This document shows, piece by piece, positions 57,403 to 64,000 of a DNA stretch of 64,000 nucleotides. This DNA comes from Heligmosomoides polygyrus polygyrus (Eukaryota > Nematoda > Chromadorea > Rhabditida > Heligmosomidae). The position numbers and the translations under genes were made by a program. Location of the stretch: assembly GCA_947396885.1 (NCBI GenBank), contig OX377204.1, forward strand, positions 27,659,706 to 27,723,705, given 5' to 3'. The notes under the pieces are model-generated. The model was not told where the DNA came from and searched no databases. It saw nothing but the letters and a program-made list of their open reading frames with translations. Every line of letters begins with the position of its first letter. Positions within the stretch are counted from its first letter, which is position 1.

Positions 57403-57733
57403 CTATCCGAGGCTAGGCGAGCCCCATCCAGGCTCGCCGTCCTCCTTGTACTGCAGCCGGCTGTAGTGCGATGTCAGGAGCGGCAAGGCTCCGCTCGGAA
57501 GATCCCCGGGATGTTGACGAAGCGGGCTCACAATGGCGGCGCCCCCAGAGCCGCGCCCACGCAGCCGCTCGACGTGTCGACCGAAGTATAGAATGAGCCG
57601 GGCGAGGGGCGGCGCACCTCGGTCCCCGCCGACCAATAGCGTGCGCGGGCAGGCCGAGCCTCGGGAGCGCCTCATCGGGGTCCCGACCGGATACGGCAGC
57701 CCGCGGGAGTTTGAATATAGGGAGCGAACCATC
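57403..57733. other. CpG- and GC-rich island (copy 2)
   Basis: Duplicate of 26060-26390. Confidence 0.35.
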
Positions 57734-58882
57734 GCATTCGCGACAATCCCTATGCTCATCAAAACTGTGGAAAGCAATACAACACGTTGTGGTGTTCTCG
57801 CGCTTATAGTCACAATTGATGAGTGCATTCTTCTTACAACTCTTACCATGGAAGGACCCAGAATAAGTCATTAACAACGTTGTGAAACATGAAAAGCAGA
57901 TAGAACTTCTACTACCAGATGTAAGTAATGCTTAACTAGATGTATGATCGTGCTTCCAATGCGTATTTAGCCCAATTTCGTGAAATATTTTTTCGTAACG
58001 GAATGTCCGATCTTTAAAAATGAGACACTTTTAACTGGAGATAGAAAATTTTAAATTTGCAGAAAAGCGGACGTGCAGAGAAAGAGATAGAAGCTAATCC
58101 GAAATAATTTTTTCCCAAATTTGCCTCAGGCTTGAGCTATCGAAAACTCTTGTTGATCCGTATCCCTTTAAGGAAGGAAAGAACTCCAATTAGCCTGCAA
58201 TCCCTATCTGTCCACTAAACAAATGAGGGGCCAACGAAACCTATGGTTCTTAGCTTAACTGAAAAAGGAACGAACATTTCTTTGATGTAGTTATGTATCA
58301 TACCTATACAGACCACCTCCTTATAACGCGTTTGAAGAGACCGTAGAAAACTTGCCTCATAACTGGAGTGGCGTCCGAACCGAAGCTGACCTTCACAATT
58401 TTACGCAAGGTTTATCTAAGATCACATACAACGACTAAATATGGCTATATCAATATAATACGTGACCAGGAAAAGAGTGTAAAGGCAAGCAACAACTTTA
58501 GATTATTAATGTTGCCCAGTCTTCGAGGTATTCTCCGTTATATGCATGAATGTGACAAATATCTGTGATGAATAACCAGCATCCGCTCATCTCCTCAACA
58601 GTTCACCTCCCATTTCGCTAACTCAAAAAGCATGAAGCAGGATAAAAGGATGGCACGCGTACGATGTGAGATTTATAGACAGCCAGCGTGCAATTGGACA
58701 GAAATAAATACCAAAAGGAAAGGACTGGGGTTGTTCACTCCCTTTGTTAGATGCGCCACACATTGTAGTGTTGGCCACTCCCTTTGCTACATGTGCGCAC
58801 ATTCTACTTTTCAAAATGTCGAGGAATTCCGATTCAGATTTGGTACACAGAATGGCTTACAGTTACCAGCCGCAGAACAATC

Positions 58883-59333
58883 TGTGTTTTACCATTCTCG
58901 CACAAGCCTGTCACCAAGTTGCTTATCTAAAGAGACGGAGGGCTGGATTTTTTACAGCTTGGCAATCACATCAATACGATCTAGGTTGGAGAACACGAAG
59001 GAAGAAACCTGGGGAGCTTTTCTTGCCTTTTTGCCAAACTTATTCCTTGTGTCGCCAATGTCACCAGCGGCACTCTCAGTAGAGAAAGCCAGTTCCCGCA
59101 GTTTTCGAGAAATTCTACATCAACATTTTTTCTATCTCTGAAACCTCCATTAGTCACAAAGCCCATTCCGTAAACATATTTGGTGCGCTGAAGGTAGCCG
59201 CACTCTTTCATTCCATTGCCGCCACAGAGTTTTTCTTTTCGATCATTTCGGAATGCATAGCGCTTCTAGAAAGTGGCAAGACTGCAACTGTCATTCCCTA
59301 AAAGATGGAAATTACAGTTGTACTCTTCCAGAA
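58883..59333 (+). repeat. Dispersed repeat, first of direct pair (copy 2)
   Basis: Duplicate of 27540-27990. Confidence 0.5.
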
Positions 59334-59340
59334 ATTTTGA

Positions 59341-59436
59341 ATAACCGAATATATTCGAATAGTGACGATTTTCAATTATTCGAAAATCGAATATGTTCGA
59401 AGAACGTTATTTTTGAGCAATCGAATTCGAATCACC
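59341..59436. repeat. TTCGAA-rich cluster (copy 2)
   Basis: Duplicate of 27998-28093. Confidence 0.45.
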
Positions 59437-59440
59437 TTTA

Positions 59441-60198
59441 TCTGTCGTCCCGTTGATAATTGACTCGCTCGAGCGGGCGCCAACAGCGTCTCTATTCGTC
59501 CCTGTCGCGTGCCAGAGTGCTCTAATGGATCCTCCTCGCTCGTGGGACACGAAGAGCGTTATATCGGTCGTTCAGGGCTTTCACGAAGAAGTCCGACCAA
59601 CGCGTTGGTGGGCGTCCCGTTGTTTTCTTGACATCCCGCGGATCCCAGTCGGTAAGGGCTTTCGTCTGCGAAGCGCACAACGTTGTCGGTCCACCTAATT
59701 TTAAGAACTTGGCCACGCAATAGCGCCTCTGATCTTCAAACGTCGACGAACTCCGGAGGCCTTCTCTCACTTGCGTGGGTCGTGTCACTCCTAGCATCGT
59801 CCTCTGGATTCCACGCTGCGCGACACCGATCGCGTGTTCATCATGCTTTCGTATAGCCCAGGTCTCTGAGGCGTATGTTAGGGCAGGAAGCACGGTAGAG
59901 TCGAAAAGGTGGGCACGGAGTCGGACGTTTTTCGTCTTCTTCGCGACTTCTTCGACGCTCTTGAAAGCTCTCCAAGCCGCTCGTTTCCTCCTGCTCAGCT
60001 CGGAGATGTTCTTTCCGTTGAGCGAGAATCGGGCATCAGAAACTTGTCCGTTTCTCATGAACATCGTCTTCGTAAGATTCAGCCGCAGTCCAACTTTCCC
60101 ACATACACGATCAAAATTCGCTCCGCCTGGCTGATGTTCGGTTTGTCGATGTCGTCAGCGAAGCAGAGATGTTTTATCCTTTGCGCACAAGCCCGTCA
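59441..60198 (-). pseudogene. RTE-type reverse transcriptase fragment (copy 2)
   Basis: Duplicate of 28098-28855, with the same internal deletion and nonsense codon. Confidence 0.9.
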
Positions 60199-60523
60199 TC
60201 AAGTTGCTGTTCCAAGTGACGGAAGGATAACATAGTTGGCCTGAAGTTGCATTAACTATGGATCGATTTGAAGTGCTCTCGGTAGCCGGTCCTTCTTCCG
60301 AATCCGCTATACACGCGCTGTTGAAATTATTGCACCTTGCAGCTGGCGTCCCATGGGAGAATTGCTCGTTCCCACGTTAGAAGCGATTTCCTAAGGTGCT
60401 GTTAAATATTTAGGATAGGCGTTAACTTTTTCCGTAAACATATTTGGCACACTGAAAGTAGACGCACTCCTTAACTCTACTGTGAAGTGACAAAACTGCA
60501 ACTTAAAAGATAGAAAGATTAAG
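60181..60523 (+). repeat. Dispersed repeat, second of direct pair (copy 2)
   Basis: Duplicate of 28838-29180. Confidence 0.5.
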
Positions 60524-61570
60524 AGCATTTGTCAGCAGTTGTCAAAGTAAATACACTGCCGACGCTTACTGTGGAATTCGAACACTTCGGTCCTGACCGC
60601 TAAAGCACGACATGCTAAAGCGCGAAAAAGCGTACAGGCTTGGAGCGAGCTGCAGATCAGAGGGGCGCCGATCCGTGAAAAAACGACGGTTTGCCAGTTT
60701 TCTTTCGAGTCCGCGAACATTATCACTCGACTTTGACTTCTACACGCCAAACACAGCATATTGACGGCCCAGTCATTGTTCACCCGTTGCACTTCGATCT
60801 GCGCCATTAATTCTTCCGTTCTTCGTAACGTTGACTCCATCTGAACACTCGCTTCATTGCTCTTGCGCTCCTGCACTGTACAGTCGTCTTCAATCGAATG
60901 AACAATGCGCCACCGACATCCTTCTGTCTAAGAAAGATGACACAAACAATAGCAAGGAACGTTAAAAATCGGGGTGAAACACCTTAAGATTCTAGCCCTC
61001 CCAGCTATATAAAAACCTTTCCGATTATATCAAGGAAGAAAAATAATACACCAAAGCTTGTTAGATCCTGAGAATTTTGCATGCCCATTAGCATTTCACG
61101 CTTATAATCAGTGCAGCAATTTAGGCATAGAATGTTAAAGTATGGAGATCTTTGGCTTTCCTTAAGTTTTATTGTACTTAGCAGTTGGACGAACTAAGAT
61201 TTGCATTGCAGGGAAGGTAAAATTTAGCTGTTGATCACAGCGAATGTTTCTCAACCGGAATAGCCTCCAAGACTGAGAAGTTCACGGAACAGGAAAATTG
61301 AGCACAACCGTTTAGATCTACGATCACATGGATGTATGTTGGCCAAAGCGGTATGTTGTAATATAACACGGACGATCGTGGAAATAATCTTAATGTATGT
61401 CTCGCCTACACAAAAACTTGTGATGGTCACCCAACAAAGATTTAGAGCTTTACTCGGCGCCATAGGAGCCAGTGGGGGGGGGAGAGACTCTTCTTCCTTG
61501 ACGGAGTGTTTGATTAGGTGACCCAAGATAGACACTGGCGTGGAACCAGTTGGAACCAACGACTGCAATA

Positions 61571-62033
61571 CCCACTGCTTGGTTAAAACGGTTTATTGCA
61601 AAAATATGTAACAAGCAAAAACGGCACGGACAATATGATCAAAACACAATTGTGAGCAAGACGGTTAAGTGTGAGAAAGGATGAGAGGGACGAGGCAGCC
61701 CGGCGAAACCAGCAATTTATTCGTGACAGTGGAGAGATATGAGCGTCGCGGAGGAGACGGTGGTCACGTTTGCTGTGGCAATCGCTACTCGAACTCCTAG
61801 ACAGGAAAAACGCACTCGAAGGAAGTCTCGAATGCGGCGATGAGGCGACTGGAGCGAGGCTTCGCACGGAATATGAGGTAGAAACGCTTACTGGCGCTAT
61901 TATGCGAGGGCGACGAGGTAGGGTCGGTTACCACGCAAAAATTGTCCCAATGGCGGCGATCCCCTTGTCACTTTCTTCGCGCCCGATTCTTGGAGCCTTC
62001 GATGGTCAAACGACCCAAGCGGCGCAGTAACAC
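61571..62033 (-). repeat. Possible solo LTR (copy 2)
   Basis: Duplicate of 30228-30690. Confidence 0.25.
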
Positions 62034-62631
62034 TTTTGACCCACCGTTTCCCCTAATTCGTGCCACCTCAACCGCAAAAGAAAATAAACACATGGTTACA
62101 TAGTTCTGCTTGTCTTTTATTTATTCTGCACTTCTAACACTTGGACTGGATTGTTTGGACTGGATTGTACAACTCACGATAGCTTAGTAAGTTGCGCTTC
62201 CCTTAACGTGATCCATCGCAGCCCTAGGCCTTAGGCCTATGGTATACTCACGCGTCGCTCCAGCGACGGGCGCGGGGCAACTGTCAACGGCGCGCCTAAC
62301 GATCCGTTGGAATGTAAAACTGTAGAAAGAAGAGGGAGCAAGAAATGTCGTCATCACAACGGTGTACCGAGGGCGAGCACAAAAACAAAGACAAAAACCA
62401 ACTAGGCATCGAATCAGTTGCTGAATCGAACTGCTCATTCACCGTCGCTTTGGACTCCATTATCCTACCTATGAAACATACTCTAGGTCTCATATGTAGG
62501 ATCATCAAATAAAAGGTGAAAATGTTTCGGAACGGTCCTATTTCTATCTCCTATATGTATCTTAAAAAAAGACAAGTTTCGCTTTATTCTTTGGTGCCTA
62601 ACTTCTTTGGTACCACTTTTTGACTAAATAA

Positions 62632-62760
62632 ATGTTCCAGGTTTTACTGGTTTTATTGCATGTTATCTCCTACCCCGTCGAGGCTGAATGCACAACGCAT
62701 CCCAAGGAGGAGTTGATTAACGCCAACATTTATCCTTCCATTAAGGCTTTCCGTGTTTGA
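62632..62760 (+). CDS. Small secreted-type peptide (copy 2)
   Basis: Duplicate of 31289-31417, with the same signal-peptide-like start. Confidence 0.4.
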   Translation: MFQVLLVLLHVISYPVEAECTTHPKEELINANIYPSIKAFRV

Positions 62761-64000
62761 TGCTTCTTCCCAACTTTTTTACTCTTTGCGTCGAGATAAT
62801 CCTGTGTCAAATGACAAGCGATGCAGGTTTCCACGACGCGAAACAACACACGCGAGGAGGCGCTAGATTCTCTCAGCATCGTCCCCACCAAATCTTACGG
62901 ATGCTTTCTCAGGCTTCTTTATCAACCAAAGTCTAAAGCTTCTCTCTCATTCTTTTCAACCACAATATTCTCGCGCTTGTTAAGAGCAGAGTAAACTAAA
63001 ATAATGCAGAAGAGCCGCTAACTACTACTACCTCCGCTCCGCTGTTTCTATACAGCTGTTAGAAAAGTTTTCAATTCAGAAGTTTTACAAATGAAGCGAG
63101 ATTTCATCAAGGATAGTCTGCTAGACCAACTATTGCATGTAGCGTGAAGCACTTTATCCAGCATCTCTTGCATTTCAGGGTAGGAGGTTCCTGCTTTGTT
63201 TTGAAACTTAAGGCAACTGTTAGAGTGTTACGCTGACTGTGTTTAAGTAAACGTACTAGTTAGTCTGTCAATGTACCTTTAGGTCTTGTCCTCAATTTTA
63301 ACATCCCGAAAAATATTATGCGATGAGGATTTACGATTGATGTAACGCAAAGGTAGGGTCGGTTTCTTAACTTTTGAGCCATGGGTGTACCTACCTTTAG
63401 CAACTTGGTGACTTGGTGAGCAACTACTTTACTTCCTTTCCATAGTAAGCGAATCAAGGATCGCTTCACGGAGTTTGAAACGAGCAATTCTTATCAGAGT
63501 TCCTGACTTTCTTAAGGTGGATCACACCGCACTGATACGGTCAGAGTGCTGTGTAATGGAGATGAATTTTTTTACGGTGTATAGCAGGCTGATGCCCGCC
63601 TCGCATTTACAAGATGTGCTAAGATATGTTAAGAGAACACTAATGGTAGGATCGCTATTATATGATCGCTACATATGTAGACGCCGGAATTGCTTCCCTT
63701 TGTTAAAAGTTACCAAGGCAAATATATAATATATCATTACCAGCAGTTATGCCAATATACCAGCTGGCTGCTGGCAATGTATTAGGTCGTTGCATATAAA
63801 ACGGTCGATTTTGCTATCTCAATTTCTGGTTCATTTTTCGTGACTACAAACGTTCACTTCTTAGGCACTGTACATATATAGTTTGTGAAAGCCCAAAACC
63901 TCCGTTTTATTACCATTTATAGGCTTTTAACATGACTGCCTTTTGCCGAGCTTTTGACGTCTTTTTTACATTATAAATCAACACGAGATTAGGATGCTCT

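Larger units (their letters stand above)
33364..64000 (+). repeat. Second copy of the 31.3-kb tandem duplication (cut by window end)
   Basis: This repeats 2021-32657 base for base as far as I can see. Every element described for the first copy recurs at +31,343. The stretches with no recognised gene are likewise the same: 33544-34552, 36397-37783, 42799-43250, 47682-49594, 55924-56842, 57734-58882, 60524-61570, 62034-62631 and 62761-63993. Confidence 0.93.

Overview
The window looks like repeat-rich nuclear DNA of a nematode, probably a clade V strongylid (hookworm relatives). This is inferred from several decayed mariner-type transposases, an RTE-type reverse transcriptase C-terminus, a second non-LTR family with an ORF1-like protein, a maT (D37D) transposase, tRNA-derived repeat heads, AT-rich spacers and TTTCAG-like splice acceptors. 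No bacterial operon, rRNA gene or CRISPR array is visible.

The dominant structure is a 31,343-bp direct tandem duplication. Bases 2021-32657 reappear as 33364-64000 at constant offset, including homopolymers and a (TA)n tract, and I saw no difference between copies. Bases 1-2020 lie outside it. The first unit would end at 33363, so 32658-33363 is seen once because the second copy runs off the window. A dispersed repeat crosses 2020/2021 without a break and has a homologue at 4770-5053. This makes 2020/2021 the older arrangement and 33363/33364 the new joint. It could be a very recent duplication or an assembly artefact.

Layout of one unit (add 31,343 for copy 2): a dispersed repeat; a 1.43-kb non-autonomous hAT element with an 8-bp target duplication (3210-4639); a tRNA-like sequence (4666-4739); a maT pseudogene (6441-7625); a nest in which a non-LTR retrotransposon lies inside a mariner (7914-11194) that itself splits an older mariner; a large imperfect inverted repeat (11.9-16.3 kb); a second nest with a 612-codon open RT frame (18397-20235) inside a G-tract-ended mariner (18252-21226); a possible host gene (21541-22824); a (TA)n palindrome; short tandem motifs and a strong hairpin (23.7-24.6 kb); GC-rich blocks (25.5-26.4 kb); a reversed RTE fragment (28098-28855); a possible LTR (30.2-30.7 kb); a short secreted-type peptide (31289-31417); and a mariner that has lost all three catalytic residues (32651-33332).

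Almost everything recognisable is transposon-derived and broken. Only the 612-codon RT frame is long and uninterrupted. The only host-gene candidates are the possible spliced gene at 21.5-22.8 kb and the small secreted peptide at 31.3 kb; both are tentative.
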